From Typha latifolia (Eukaryota > Streptophyta > Magnoliopsida > Poales > Typhaceae), in contig CM034105.1 of NCBI GenBank assembly GCA_019914945.1, positions 9,672,001 to 9,736,000 of the forward strand: DNA of 64,000 nt, written 5' to 3'. This document shows, one piece after another, positions 21,409-34,165 of this stretch (its first letter is position 1; every line of letters begins with the position of its first letter). The position numbers and the translations under genes are program-made. The notes below the pieces were generated by a model. It worked only from the letters and a program-made list of their open reading frames with translations, did not search any database and was not told the DNA's origin.

Positions 21409-22075
21409 CCTAACTCGGCTACTGATTTGCGTTCGTGTGCAGGAAGGTAGTCTATTCAATCAGATGATAATATTTATCAGATATTCTCTCGTAGATAGAA
21501 AATTATGAAACTAGATGCATTCGTTCTGTATTTTTCTAATCTACATTTGTGGTATTTATCCTCTTCGTAGATTCAAACTATAGGTATGGAAAAAAATAGG
21601 CAAAATTATGGTGGAGGTATTGATGACAGATGGTGGTGATGAAGGTGGAGATGGAGTGGACATGGGTTATAGGTAGGTTTGCACGAGGTGTTGTTGGGTG
21701 AAGGAAGAGGGGGAAAAAGATGGTTGGTATCCCAAGAAGGAGGAGGGTCCAACAATCGAAGGAGGCTAGGGGTAATCAGTGTCGAGGTGGCATGCGATTA
21801 GGGTTTGAGCAGGGAGGGAGAAGCTTCAGATTAAAGGGAAGAAGATAGGTTAACTCAATGATTCATTCCATAATTTCATAATAAGGCTACCTTCTACAAC
21901 TATAGATGCTAGCCTAGCAATCAAATAATTAAGGAAAATAACCCTATTACAATCATTCTCGCCGAAGGGTATTCGAACAGCCAAAACAGAGTCTCTAACT
22001 TTACAAACGCGATGCAGGCATTCGAACACAGCATTCGAATGCCCTAGTCTGAAAAGCTTATTAATCAAAGCATCC
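21409..22075. repeat. Old gypsy LTR fragment split by the hAT-like element
   Basis: The block 21460-21660 resembles the middle of the gypsy C LTR (CAGATATTCTC, TTCGTAGATTCAAACT, GGTGGTGATG). Positions 21960-22060 carry GATGCAGGCATTCGAACA-type motifs as in the A/B LTRs. The left part probably lies before 20627. Ends could not be set, so this is a decayed copy or chimera. Confidence 0.55.
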
Positions 22076-23639
22076 TTATTTTAGGTTGCACTCCATTTTA
22101 TATAATGAAGTCTAACCAGTTATCCAAATCATAATAAGTCCAATGTTAAAACAACTAGACTAACATATGCTGGAGATAACTTAAACAAAGTGTTGAAATA
22201 ACTCTCTATCTAGATAAGTGGCTCATGCCATGAGCTTAATATCCATGAGGTGGTCTGATCTATCCCAGATCACATCGGAAATGATCTAACTTCTCTCTGT
22301 TCCTATCTTTCATTCTACCAAGTTATCAATACCTACATAATCTTTCCTAGTTTACCACTTAACTTATACCAAAGGTTATCATCTATTAAACTATGTCCTT
22401 TGCCCAAACCACCGCCACCAGCGTTCCTCTCGTTCTTTGCATCGATTTAGCCTACTAATACGTCCAATTATGCCATCGAATTCATATTCTATGCCTTGCC
22501 CTAACCTAACTACACATAAATTCTAAAATAAAGTCTAGACTTGATACGTTCTTAATCGAAACGTATTATCTGTCAATAACAAACAACTCTTATTTTTCTC
22601 CTTTCATATTATGCTTCTTTAAACTCTTTTTTTTCTCTAAAATGAAAACCTCAATCAACAATAACTTTTGCAACTTACTCTAACTTTTTATCGACAACAC
22701 CAAGAGCATTTTTGGCCAAAAGGGCAGTTTTAAATGTCATATATGTTACCTCCACTAGTGCGAGTCGGGACAAGCGAAAGCGGAAGAAAAGAAGACTAGC
22801 CGCCTATGGTGAAAACACGTAGATTAAGAGGAAAAAATGCTCAAAATACAAAAGATATATTGCACCATCAGCTACACCAACCCATCAAAACATACAAATT
22901 ATTTTAAGATTTTTGTGTTAGTCTATTTTACAGATATCAATAGATATTCATTTTGTATCAACGGGTTCCTATCTTGTACCTATAATTTTCATTTGTATCT
23001 ATGAATCTTATTTTGTCCCTTTGAAATCTCATTTGTATCTAGATATTCTAGTTTGCATTATGGATACTCATTTTGTACATATGAATGTGTAATGGACATT
23101 CAAATGGACAAACGTAAGAGCAAGTGTCTGAAGTGCATTCAATTAACATTCAAATGTTTGTTGTTTCAAAACATATCAAAGAAAAAGTTCAAAATATCTA
23201 TAGATTGCAATGACATATATAAATATTACAAAAGATGTATCTAAGGATTACAAAAACAGATATATAAATTCCGGAGATACATTTATGAATTCCAACAATA
23301 TATGTATGGATTACCAAATATTATCTGCAAATTTAGTGACAAAATCTATTGATCCAAAGATATTCCAATGCAAATTGTGTTGCGGTGCACACCAAGACTA
23401 ACTCAATTTGCATACGGCATTATAGTAATGCCTGATTTTATTGTATAAAGGCTGACATTAAATTTTTTTTTATTCCAATTGATTTTGTTTTTCAATTCTC
23501 TTCTCACATACACATATTCAACAAATAGTATGACTTGATTATATATTATATCTATATTTTACATTATTTTCAAAGTGTTTTCTGTGAATAAACTTGCTAT
23601 TACATAAAATCACACTAACACATCCATTTGGGTCAAAGT
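22076..23639. other. No gene; degenerate short repeats at 22925-23350
   Basis: AT-rich DNA without a supported gene. Positions 22925-23095 contain about seven degenerate units of about 22 bases with the core TCATTTGTATCTATGAAT. Positions 23205-23350 contain related units on the opposite strand, giving a loose inverted arrangement. No terminal repeats or target duplication were found, so it is not assigned to a transposon. Confidence 0.4.
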
Positions 23640-24610
23640 GCATACTCATTACTAGTGCCATTAGTACAAAAGAATGATGGTTTTAATGGTTTTATGTAGA
23701 CTACCGAGCAGTGAGTGCTATCACCATAAAAGATCAGTATTCTATTCTGGCAATTGAAGAGTTGTTGAATGAGTTATTAGGTGCAACCTACTTCTCTGAG
23801 TTAGACCTGTCGGATGTGCGCAAAATGGATTTTCACATCCATGACTGATACTATGAGTATTTGATGATGTTGTTCGCCCTTATCAATGCAACAGCGGCCT
23901 TCCAAGGACTCATGAACAATATATTCAAACCTCTGTTCCAGTGATTAATAACTGTACTTTTTTATGATATTATTGTATAGTCCTACATATGTGGACCACT
24001 TGAAATATTGTAGGGAGGTGCTACCATTACCCTGCCAACACCACCTACATGTGAAGATGTCCAAGTGCCTTTGGCAACAATAAAGAATACATTATCTTCG
24101 ACATGTTATTTTTGCCGCAGGGTCAGAGCCTGACCCTAAGAAAATTGCGAACAAGGTGAGATGACCTCCTTCGACGACGTCGAGGGATCTGTGGTTATGG
24201 GCTACTACCATTGGTTTATCGAAGGGTATGATAAGATTGCTGCTCTACTGAAATCGTTAGGTTTGGATGGACAGACAAGGATTGATATGCATTTGATAAC
24301 TTAAAGATTGTCATGACATCTATTCCTATTTTGGCGTTAATTTTTTTGAAGACATTCCTGATCAAGTGTTTAAGCCTTCAGGGGTTGCATTAGAGTTGTA
24401 ATTTTTTTGAAGACATTCCTAATCAACGAATACATACACTAGTACAACAGCGATGGATATCCAAGCTACTTGGATACATCTATAAAATGGTGTATAAAAA
24501 GAGAACGAAAAATCGAACTATGGATGCTCTATCGCGACAATCCTATAGAAGCAAGTGAGCGAGTTTGATCCAGAGGAGACGAGCAAAATAATGATTCTCT
24601 TCATCTTGAA
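23640..24610 (+). pseudogene. Old gypsy pol remnant (element E): RT and RNase H
   Basis: The plus strand shows fragments of gypsy RT across several frames: a VQKNDGF-like start, AITIKDQYSILAIEELLNELL (near 23718-23780), TAAFQGLMNN (near 23890-23925) and LKSLGLDG-like connection pieces. The RNase H end NRTMDALSR lies near 24510-24540. Frequent stops and indels make it much older than elements B and C. A polypurine-like block and LTR follow. Confidence 0.8.
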
Positions 24611-24637
24611 GGTAAGGTGGACAGAAGCATGGTGGAT

Positions 24638-26050
24638 TTGATACAACCCAAAAATCCCTATTCCAGTTCCTTTCCCTTCTATAGATCCAAAAAGGAAAGC
24701 CAAAATCTTTATTCCACTTCAATTTGAACTAGAAATAATCTTTGACTCATCGATGCATTTAAATGACCAGGAGCCATTCTAATGCCTAAGCATCCCATGT
24801 CAATCTTACGTAATTTGTGCTCTCGAGTAGAAGACATATAATCTCGTTCAAATGGACTTCAAACATTTAATATCCATTTGAAAGGATTTTGAACTCTTTG
24901 AATGCGAAGGGCAGTATTATTCATCCTTTCAAACATATCATTCACCATTTGAATAACTATCATTGACACTATTCTATGGTACTATTCCTCCATTTCGAGC
25001 ACTTTGGCAAATTTACATTACTCTGCATATGTCTTTCGTAAAAAATGTGTCATAATTTGTATATGATTAACAAGGGAAAATATATTATGAATAACTTGGT
25101 TTGGCCAGAAATTTACAAATTAGAAATTACAACTCCCTCTACTAGCAAATTTTGGGACTCACCAAAGTTTTTCTAATTACTTAATTTCTAAAGATACAAT
25201 CAATCTAATATAACCAAGCACAATCGATTTCAAAACAAATCCTTAACGATTTGAAAAACAAAACTTCTACACCACATGCACATAAGTGAGCAAGATTGTG
25301 ACAAATTACAATCCTAATAGACACAATAATTTCATAGCGTATATATATGTATAACATCTAAACGTAAGACAATGTGCTACAAATATAAGAGCCATGTGGG
25401 ATATGCAACCAAAGATAAGCAAACATACCAAAGCATCATAATAGTGAATACACCATATAATAACTAGTAATGACCTAACAAGCAACAAGTCAAGCAACCA
25501 ACAAGCAAAGAATTCAAGCAAAATCATGCTATTACGAGCAACCTCCGTAGCAGCTTAATTCAATTCGTTATTGGTTTCTGATAGAACTCAGGATGGTACT
25601 TGTGAGAGAAATTGTAGACAATCTAACTATTGGAATCTCATAAGAGAAGAATCCAATGCACCCAAGATCTCGACGTTTGGCTACTTAGATTGAGAGATAT
25701 GGTCAAAACAGTGATCAAAGGTTTGGGGTTTGGAAGGAGGGGGGATAGGGGTGCGAGAAGTTGTTGATTAGCTATGGCTATGGTTAGGGTTAGATGGCAT
25801 AATGGCTGTGATAGGTTGTGGGCAATGAGAGAGATAGACAAAAGAGGAGGATAGGACCAACTCCCAAGGTCGAGAGGGGGTGATCATACGAAGAGGTAGG
25901 CCGAAGGTGGTGTTGGCCATGGCCATGGTCAAGCTCGGCATAGGAAAGGGAGTACACACGATGAAGAGATTGAGATAGAGAGAGGATTAGGGGAAGATGA
26001 TAAATTGAATTCATGATAATGATTTAATCTAGAAAATGTTGAACAATTTA
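24638..26050 (+). repeat. Probable 3' LTR of element E
   Basis: AGAAGCATGGTGGATT precedes TGATACAACCC at 24638, the same arrangement as the polypurine/LTR boundary of A and B. The sequence to about 26050 has no coding content, and its G-rich block (25680-25990) resembles the middle of gypsy LTRs here. The right end is unclear and no partner LTR was found. Confidence 0.45.
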
Positions 26051-27156
26051 GTATTTTATTAGTAAAAAATTAGAGAAAATTTAAATTTAAAATTTGAATT
26101 AGCTATTTTATTTATTTATTTATTGTGATTCTGAGCTCAAATTGTTGTAGGGAATCGCTGTGCCGCTCCTATCCATAAATCTTTTCATATCTTGTAACGA
26201 CATATTTTATAATCAAAATAAATAATCAAGCACAAATCACAATGCTCTAAACTTTTTGTTTATATTATTTCATATTCTTTCCCGCTTGAGGCACAATTTA
26301 TCATCAATCAAAATTATTACATTATTTTCTTTTTATCTTCATAATGATAATCCAAAATGAAATATTGATTAGAAGTTATGGTCTTCGATACTGAGTAGTT
26401 AAGTATCTTAATAAGACACTAAACACTTTAGCGCTTTTAGCAATAAGACACTTAATTGTTCAGCGTTTTATGTGGAACAGATAAAATCCTAGTAAAGCAC
26501 TAAAGTTTTCAATAATTTTCTATTAATAAAAACATCGATAAGATTCGTGTTTACTTAGAAGATAAGACAGTAGACTAATCTAAAATTAAAACGCTGAATT
26601 ACTGACAGCATTTTATTAATTAACAACTACTATGAAACAAACTCCTTTTGATATTAAATTTATGTAGTGATCTACCTAGAAAAATAATTTTAGAAGAAGG
26701 CTAATTTGGTCAAAAAAAAATCTCAAATTGATGAGTAAAAAAACAGCTGGAAGAGTACTTATCCTATACACTCCGATGGAATATTTATAGACCTTCTGGC
26801 GACCTTTAAAGCTGTACTTTTCTATGCCTTCCTGTCAAGCACAATGAGTAGGCCATGGTATGAAGCCTGCTAGGTGTTAACATAGTTTCCTTTCTCTTTG
26901 GTTCTATTCCCTTCTCTATTATTTAACAATTAACACTCATATTTTTTTTCCCAGCTTAAGTGGTTTCATCCCCTCAAATGATTGCTCCCATTCCCTATGA
27001 CGATGTTTTGAGGACCCCCATAATATTTTTTAGTAACGTTATCATGTCACAATCATAATGACCATCATCACAATTTGTACTACGTTTTCACTTCATTCAC
27101 TATAAGAACAAGATAAGGTTTGCAACAAATGTTCAAGAATAGGTAGTGTTACAATA
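26051..27156. other. No gene seen
   Basis: AT-rich sequence. The only pattern is a run of short repeats around AATAAGACACT and AGCGTTTTA (26400-26480). No LTR, inverted repeat or coding domain was recognised. Confidence 0.5.
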
Positions 27157-27539
27157 ATGCAGGTAGAGCAAGGGCAAATGTCCATGATCCGGTGGTGCAG
27201 CGGCGGGCGGCGGCGGCGGTTCACGGTTTTATCTGACCGGAGGACTCGAGGGAGGCGGTGGGGCAGCACGGTGCGTCTGGGGAACAGGCGGCGAGTGCGA
27301 ATATTTACGGTGCGGCGGTTCGTGCGGTGGCGAGCAGCGGTGGCGGAGATCCTGTGGCCGATAAAGAAGGTTGTGATGGAGATCGCAGCCGCGCAGGGAC
27401 TGCTCAGATCACAGCAGTTGTCTTTGACTTCAATCTCTCTATTTCCTTTTCCCCTCGTATGAACTATCTTTTAGGGGATTGGAGAAGATTAGAACGGGTT
27501 GGTGAATGTATATGTTCATATGAATTGAAACAAGTGTGA
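27157..27539. other. GC-rich exon-like island, unassigned
   Basis: A sharp GC-rich stretch (27180-27400) in AT-rich surroundings. On the plus strand one frame is open at 27258-27539 from a GTG, and in-frame sequence is open back to a stop near 27234; it includes NIYGAAVRAVASSGGGDP. Another frame is open at 27157-27462 but is arginine-rich, as expected of a shadow frame. No family is recognised. It could be a first exon or 5' leader of a host gene, or a captured gene fragment. No splice site or promoter could be confirmed. Confidence 0.3.
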
Positions 27540-29356
27540 ATGGCCTTTGCTTTCTCATGCAATTTGCATGCTTTTGGACGAACGGTATGAAGCTATGAAA
27601 TACTTGTCCATTTTCATCACTTTAACGAGCATTCCAGGATAGAAATAATCACCATTCTGTTACCATTTGTATGCTGAAATCAATCTCTCGATCAATTAAC
27701 GTTTCCAATAAAATTGTTCTTAGTTAACTGCGTTAGTGTTTTTCACCAATATATTATTCCAGCTGAAGAAATTATTCTATTTCTATAGTTTTCAAATTTT
27801 ATATTCACTTAACTTCTTGAACAATAATTTATATAGTAATATATATTAAAAAGAAGAATTATGTTTTTGTCAAAGCGTTTTATCCCTTAGCGTTTATTTG
27901 CAACAGGAAATATTTATCGTAAATTTGGCAATACAATGGGAAGAATTCCTATGTCTCCTGAGCACGCCTCTCAGCAATGTTAGACAAAGGTAGCTTTACT
28001 GTAGAAAAGGAAGAGGAATCCATATTTTAGGTACAAGTCGTACTCCATTGCCTCTATATCCATGGATTTGTAGTAGATGACCTTTTAAGTATAACGATGT
28101 AGTCTCTCTACATACATATTTATAATAGATATTGTCGCCTTCGACCGTATTTTATGAATCACTTATTCTGGTCTGAAGAAAACTATATTTATGCAGGATG
28201 CAATTCCGGATATGGGATCTCTTATGTTAATAATCTATGTTCAGCAGAAGACAATAATAAACAGGAAAGACACAATATTAATTATTACATGGAAAAAATC
28301 ATATTAATTAAGGTAAAAATTCACAAATCAAAACTAATGAACTATCAAATAAGATATGAATATATATAAATATATATATGGGGTAAAAATTCACAAATCA
28401 AAACTAATGTACTATCAAATATATATATATATATATATAATTGATACCCATATACAACAAATGGTTAAAATTTATTGCTTGCTATATTTCGCGATAAACT
28501 ACTCCCTGTGCACTTGATCACCAACTCCACTATAATCAAGATTTGAAAATCTCACATCTTGATACGTGTGGCATTGACGCAGATGAAGAGTTGTGGAAAC
28601 TCTAAGATCTTCATATTATAGCTCTAACGATTGAAATATACTTTAGATAAAAATAATTTCTTTTCTTTCTCAATAAAGGTCTTGTTGGTTTTATTATAGA
28701 AGAGAACTCCAAAGGCTTTTGAACACGATAAATTTGTCCTACTTATATAATTGAGCTCTTCTGTCAACGGTCTAGCTCTTAACAAAATCTCATTAAAAGT
28801 TTCCAAAGATGGTCCTTCAAATCTTTTACATAAATAACTCCAAAACTTTTCTTAATTCATCGGGTTCCAATCTTCTCAAAAATTAGCTCCAAAATATTTT
28901 AGAATTCATTAACCCAAAATGTCTTTCAAAACTTTCCAAAGAGGAACTCTCAAATCTATACATAAACAATCAAAACCTTTCCAAAACTTTACTATTTCTC
29001 ATCTTCAACTTTGACATAAAAGAAATATATAAAAGACCCGAGGAAAGATGGAAAGGAGGAGATTGGCGACACAACCGACTCAGGCCACCGAATGGTGAAG
29101 AAATTGGACAAGACAAATGATCCTCAAGGAGAGGACCCATGCAAAACCCTATGCTAGACATCAAACCTATTCAACCTCTTTTCCCACAAGAAACCAATGA
29201 TGCCTCCCTCTACATGACCCCTCGCATTAATGGCCACTCACTGCATTACCACTCAAGCACTCGACGATGGGGATTCAAGAAAGCTACTAGTGGGATGAGC
29301 TCCCTATTACCAACTGTCGTTTCACCGACCCACTCTTATAAGGACAAACTCTAAAG
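27540..29356. other. No gene; AT-rich with one tandem duplication
   Basis: Intergenic-type sequence. A 71-bp direct duplication starts at 28311 and 28382 (GGTAAAAATTCACAAATC), followed by an AT dinucleotide run (28420-28440). A 71-codon frame at 29139-29354 has no recognisable domain and ends where the hAT-like element begins. Confidence 0.5.
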
Positions 29357-29881
29357 TAGACATGATCATTAGGCCCAACCCGCCCAAACTCGAACCTGCC
29401 TAGTTTTAACCGAGCTAAGCTCGGCTCAAGTCCTATTTAGGCCCGGCCCGACCCGAGCCCGAGATGGCATGGGCTAAGCCTCTGCCACCCAGCTCAGCCC
29501 GAAAGCCCGATCCACTACTCTCATCTATGGCCCAACCAATAATGCATGCATATTCCTATAATTTTTTACTCCCACATTGGATAGTTAGTAAACTATATAT
29601 CAATATATAAGTATGTTCCCATAAAATATAACTAAAATATATTCATATAAGCCTATTAAACTCGACCCAATAAAATATAATATTTTTCATATTTAACCCA
29701 TTATTTTAGAGTCATTATACCCAACCCAAGCCCAATATCTAATGGGCTAGAATATTCTAGCTAGGCCCAAATCTAACTTGGCCCGAGTGATTGGTGGGTC
29801 AGGCTGTGAACAATTATTTAAGCCTGATTGGATTGAAAAGCCCAACCCGAACCTAACTCGGCACGCCGATGATCACGTCTA
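29357..29881. mobile_element. Short hAT-like element with 8-bp target duplication
   Basis: The 525-bp element has inverted ends TAGACATGATCATTAGGC (left) and, on the other strand, TAGACGTGATCATCGGCG (right). Flanks are CTCTAAAG (29349-29356) and CTCCTAAG (29882-29889), six of eight identical. GGCCCGGCCC/AGCCCGA-rich subterminal blocks resemble a widespread class of plant non-autonomous elements. It has no transposase. The superfamily assignment rests on duplication length. Confidence 0.6.
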
Positions 29882-29920
29882 CTCCTAAGTAGTAAATCCA
29901 TCTCTTCATCTCCTACCACC

Positions 29921-30187
29921 GTGTGGCTCTCCATCTCCATGTTGAAGTGCCTAAGAAAAAGTGACAAACATTTCCTCACACTCACCCTTGTACTCTCAAC
30001 CTTCCCATCTACTCTTTTTTTTTTTCAAAATGCCTACTTCCATTTGCAAGGACAATGCCCATCTATTTGTTGTTTCAAGTGTGGAAATCTGGGTCATGAA
30101 AGCTTCTCCTACCACTCTCTTTCAACGATAGAAGTCAAAACTAGACTAGAAGAAGATGAGTTTTTGACCAAAATATTGCTACAGTAA
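29921..30187 (+). CDS. Small ORF with a CCHC-like knuckle, probable retroelement scrap
   Basis: This 88-codon frame contains SICCFKCGNLGHESFSYHS (residues about 49-67), close to a CX2CX4HX4C zinc knuckle but with the last cysteine replaced by tyrosine or histidine. Knuckles of this kind occur in plant LINE ORF1 and in gag. No neighbouring retroelement domain was seen, so it is most likely a decayed fragment. It begins 32 bases after the hAT-like element's target duplication. Confidence 0.3.
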   Translation: MWLSISMLKCLRKSDKHFLTLTLVLSTFPSTLFFFQNAYFHLQGQCPSICCFKCGNLGHESFSYHSLSTIEVKTRLEEDEFLTKILLQ

Positions 30188-31889
30188 GTTTTATTTTCCA
30201 AATTAGATCATTGTTCAAACTATTTCCCAAACTAATACTATAGGGAAATTGCTTTCTCGAACAGCAAGTATTATTCCTCTAATCATCTAAGTCCTATCTC
30301 TAATGGTGAAAGCGATTAATGAATCGTTCTACAGGAAAGTGATTTATAAATTGCTCTATGAAAAAGCGATTAGTCAACTAAGTCCCACATAGCCTTATTT
30401 CAATCAAAAAAATCGCTTTCGGAAAAAGTGATTAATCGCTCTCTCGGAAAGTGACTTAACAATTTCTCTCGAAGAGAGTGACTTAACAATCACTCTCCGA
30501 GAGAAAGATTTAACTTAGATAAAAGCCAACCCACGACACTTAGTCATTTTCCCAACCCTTTCTTGCTCTCACACTCGAGATCGCTCTCCCAGAAAGTGAT
30601 TTAACTTATACAAAAATCAACTCACGACACTTAGTCATTTTCCTAACTCTTTCTACCTCTCAAACCCGAGCGAGCGACTCAACTCTCTTCCTCAGTCCTT
30701 GTGGGTTGCTGTCGGTTGCTGACGAGCAATGGGCATTTCCTTCCCTCTCTCTTAGTATAAGCTTTCTCTCTCTCTCTATGTATGTGTGTTGACTCACTCT
30801 CTCTTTCTCTCTCTTGCTGCCATCTCCCTCTATTTCATAGTCCCTGTGGATTACCGACCAGTTGACGAGCAATGCAGCATTTCCTTCCCTCTCTCTTCGT
30901 GTAAGCTCTCTCTCAATGTAATATAATTAAATGTTAACCTAAGAAGGGGATTCTTCACTTACTAACTAGTCTCCAAAAAAAAAAAATCTATTTCTAGTAC
31001 TTATGATTAAATGTTATCCTAAGAAGTGGATACTTTAATTACTAAAACTTATCTTATACTATATGTTCTTCAATTTTATACCATATGTTTTTTTAATTTT
31101 ATATCGTATGTTCTTCAGTTTTGGCCATTGTGGGTGAATGGAGAATTCATACCTAGTTTACTTTTAAGTATTGAGAAGCCTTTCAGGAAAGTTTGTAAGC
31201 ACAAAGCCTTAGACAATTTTTATCAGCTACATTTACAGTCATCATTTTCCCTTGCATAACTTTTTGGCATTATTGTCATATACCTAGAGACTATTCTTTT
31301 CAATTATAAGCATAAAGCACTGAAGATTCCAAGAAAATAAGAAAAAGGGAACAATATTTTTATATTTAGGATTGTTCATATGACCATGAAATAAAAAGAC
31401 TTGTTAAAGTGGATAGGAGGTCAACATATGTAGAGTAATTAGATAAAATATCAATACTTACCGGACTAAATAGGGGTGAATGGAACTTGGAATTGTATTG
31501 TAGAATATGCTACCTTGGTCATGAATTCGATACTATTTAGATTGTTGATGATTAAAGTGTAGATGCAATGCTTGATTTGCCTAAACAAAATGGTAGTTTG
31601 GTGAAATTATTTATAGAGTCTACGCCAATTAAGAGAGTACATGATGGTTTGATGGAATTCACTATTTTGCTTACACAATCTAATGAACAAGTGATATCTC
31701 AACCACCAATAAACTTGAATTTTTATAAATAATATCATGCTGACCTAAGTCAACCAAGTTTAACAATGTCAGCCTTGTGATATCTAAAACACCAGCTAAT
31801 CTAAATTATCATGAACAATATTATGCAAGTCCAAGTCACTCAAGTTTTAATAATGTGAGCCCTAGGATATTTCAACCGGTAATACAACT
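30188..31889. other. No gene; local tandem duplications
   Basis: Positions 30507-30597 and about 30598-30690 are two diverged copies of a roughly 91-bp unit (ACGACACTTAGTCATTTTCC core). Positions 30690-30770 and 30845-30915 share a CATTTCCTTCCCTCTCTCTT block. Poly-pyrimidine and CTCT runs are common. Positions 31440-31880 contain broken coding-like stretches and two degenerate repeats of about 85-90 bp, not assigned. The copia LTR begins at 31890. Confidence 0.45.
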
Positions 31890-32757
31890 TGAAAAACCCC
31901 TAGACACAAGTATGTATCTAGATACTAGGCAATGATATCACTCGTTCGCTTAAGTAAAAGTCCGTAGAAATATTAAGAACGAAAGCAGAGATGAACGCCA
32001 AGATTTTAACGTGGAAAAACCCAAACGGGAAAAAACCACGGATCCAAACTCGGATCAAAACCAATTAATAGAATAGTAGCAGTTACAAGACCGACTCACA
32101 AAACAACCCGTCGATCTAACCGACTTTGTTCCTCTCAGTCTTGCTCGCTAGAACCCACGATTCACTTCTTCTTGTGATTGAAGTTCAATCTCAATAACCC
32201 TCGAGATTGATCTGTTGTCTAGATAGCCTTTAAGACGAGAGATTAAGTTTTGTAGATGAGTGGAACCTTGTTAGTTGAAGAACAAATGTAGCCTCAAGAA
32301 GTCTCCTTCAATAATGCTTCTTCAACCCCCCTAAAGATAGGGCATCACAATCCTTATATATGATCTCCAAGATAGAGCCAAATCCAAGTCTTATCCGTAC
32401 TCACGAAAGTCCAATTTTTTCAAACTTTGTTGGTGCATTCGAACGCAGCCCGGGTGCATTCGAACGGCATGACTTGATCTCAGGTGCGTTCGAACGGGCC
32501 CGAGTGCGTTCGAACGCAACAACTTGAATTCTTCAGGTTGCATTCGAACGCGTTTGTGAATACAGCTCTCGGTCTGTGTGAACGCAAGTACCCGCGTTCG
32601 AACGCATTTGTGAACGCGGTATAACTCAACAGCTTTTCTCCAATAATTTTGCAATTTTTCAAACTAGAGATATTCTAGACTTCTATAAAGCTCATATACA
32701 TGTAAAAATACAGTTAGAATATTTTGTACACAATTGCCAATAATTAAAAACCTAACA
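31890..32757 (-). repeat. Copia F 3' LTR
   Basis: 868 bp between TGAAAAACCCC (left) and CCTAACA (right), that is TGTTAGG...TTTTTCA on the minus strand. It holds one 53-bp minisatellite unit (about 32556-32620), the fewest in the window, and extra GTTCGAACGC motifs at 32440-32520. The TATA box is TATATAAGG on the minus strand near 32352-32360. Confidence 0.92.
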
Positions 32758-33116
32758 ATCTCCCCCTTTGACAATTTGTGACAAAACATCTAGTTTACAA
32801 GATATTACAAAGAATTTAAGATGAGCATTCAACAAGTCTAGTACTTTTAGCACATCAATCCCTACAAATAAAAATATACCAAACCAAGATCAAGTGAAAA
32901 TAACTTGAAATGAATAACAATCCAAACACAAATTATCAAATAAGCAGTTCACAAGTACTCAAGCAAACAAAGTTCATAGGTATTCACACAAAGGTATTTA
33001 AGCAGTAAACAGAACCTAGTAAACTCCCCCTATGCCATTACTCCCCCTACACTTGTAAACTCCTAAACTCCAAACACACGTCTCACTCTCCCCCTTTTTG
33101 GCACAAATGCCAAAGA
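32758..33116 (-). promoter_or_regulatory. Multiple polypurine motifs before the copia 3' LTR
   Basis: On the minus strand GGGGGAG recurs: AAGGGGGAGAT beside the LTR (32757-32767), two copies at 33022-33050 and AAAGGGGGAGAG near 33088-33100. The one beside the LTR is the likely plus-strand primer. Multiple polypurine tracts are a known trait of Sireviruses. The same set appears in copies G (38071-38380) and I (58902-59245). Confidence 0.8.
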
Positions 33117-34165
33117 CTAGGAACTCGAAGGGAACTGACGATGAAGAATCGACAAGACGAAGTCGAGAACGGTCCCCTGACGTGCTTGCTCAGCTCGTAA
33201 ATCATTCACGACCGAATGGAGGTCCTGCACCTGAGTGCTAAGCTGATCGAAACGGTTAGAGAACTGTGGTAACTCCCCCTCAGTGTGAGATGAGTCATCG
33301 TCCGAGCTGTCATCAGAAATATCAAGGTGTGAGGAACGTCCAGCGGCGGAAGAGGACGGCTTGAGAGGAGACGACTGATCATGAGCTTGACTCCGCTTAA
33401 GAGTAATCCGATCCAACGGTTTTTGCGAAGTAAGAGAAGGTTCCTTGGCATCCACGCGCACCCCACTCTAAGTGCACAAATTTGTAATAAATATGCCAAA
33501 CGACAACCCTTCACGGGGCGCTTCTTTCTGTGCAGCTGTTAGAATGGAATCATAGATCACCGCAGCCAAATCAACAGAAACTCCTGACAACATCACATGA
33601 AGGAGGAAGGCACGATCATGACTAATACTGGAATGGCGAGTCTTGGGGGTGACGTTGTACAGACAAAGCATGTGAAGCATGCGAGCCACTGATGTCAGTT
33701 TTGCATGAGGCATCATATTGCCCTTCCAACATTCCCCTTTGATTAACACAGTACCAGCAAATTCATTGACATTAGGGAGTGGAGCAGACGACGGATACTG
33801 GAACTCACCATTAGGAAGTTGGAGTTCTGCACGAATAACATCGAAGTCCAAGTAGATCGAAACCCCACGGACAATAGAACGTATACAGCGTTCTAAAACC
33901 GTTGCATTATTGAAAAATTCCCTAACCACTTCCACATATGCAGTCCCGCTCATCCGACACACGGATAACCATCCTCGCTTAGTAAAGATCTGTTCGATCC
34001 CCAAGGCAGAAAAATCAAAAATGACCACGGTCGTTCCCAAATAACAGGTCAAGTGCCAAAATTATGTTTGTAACGCCCCATAGCCGTAGATGTAGAAAAC
34101 TTGGGAGCTGAAGTAGGTGAGGAAGGCGGCCTAGGTTTCTTGGAAACTACAGCTTTTCTAGGCAT
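33117..34165 (-). pseudogene. Third ORF of copia F (envelope-like / plant transposon protein family)
   Basis: It starts at an ATG (34163-34165, MPRKAVVSKK) and ends at 33117, about 349 codons. A TAG at 33468-33470 replaces CAG, and a stop plus frameshift lie near 34040-34060. The middle has RGWLSVCRMSGTAYVEVVRE, VRGVSIYLDFDVIRAELQLP and HAFLLH-type segments, with spacing I recall for the 'putative plant transposon protein' family (Pfam PF20167). That family also covers proteins annotated as envelope-like. The C-terminus is serine- and acid-rich with a final coiled-coil-like stretch. No clear signal peptide or membrane segment is seen. Function is unknown. Confidence 0.75.
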
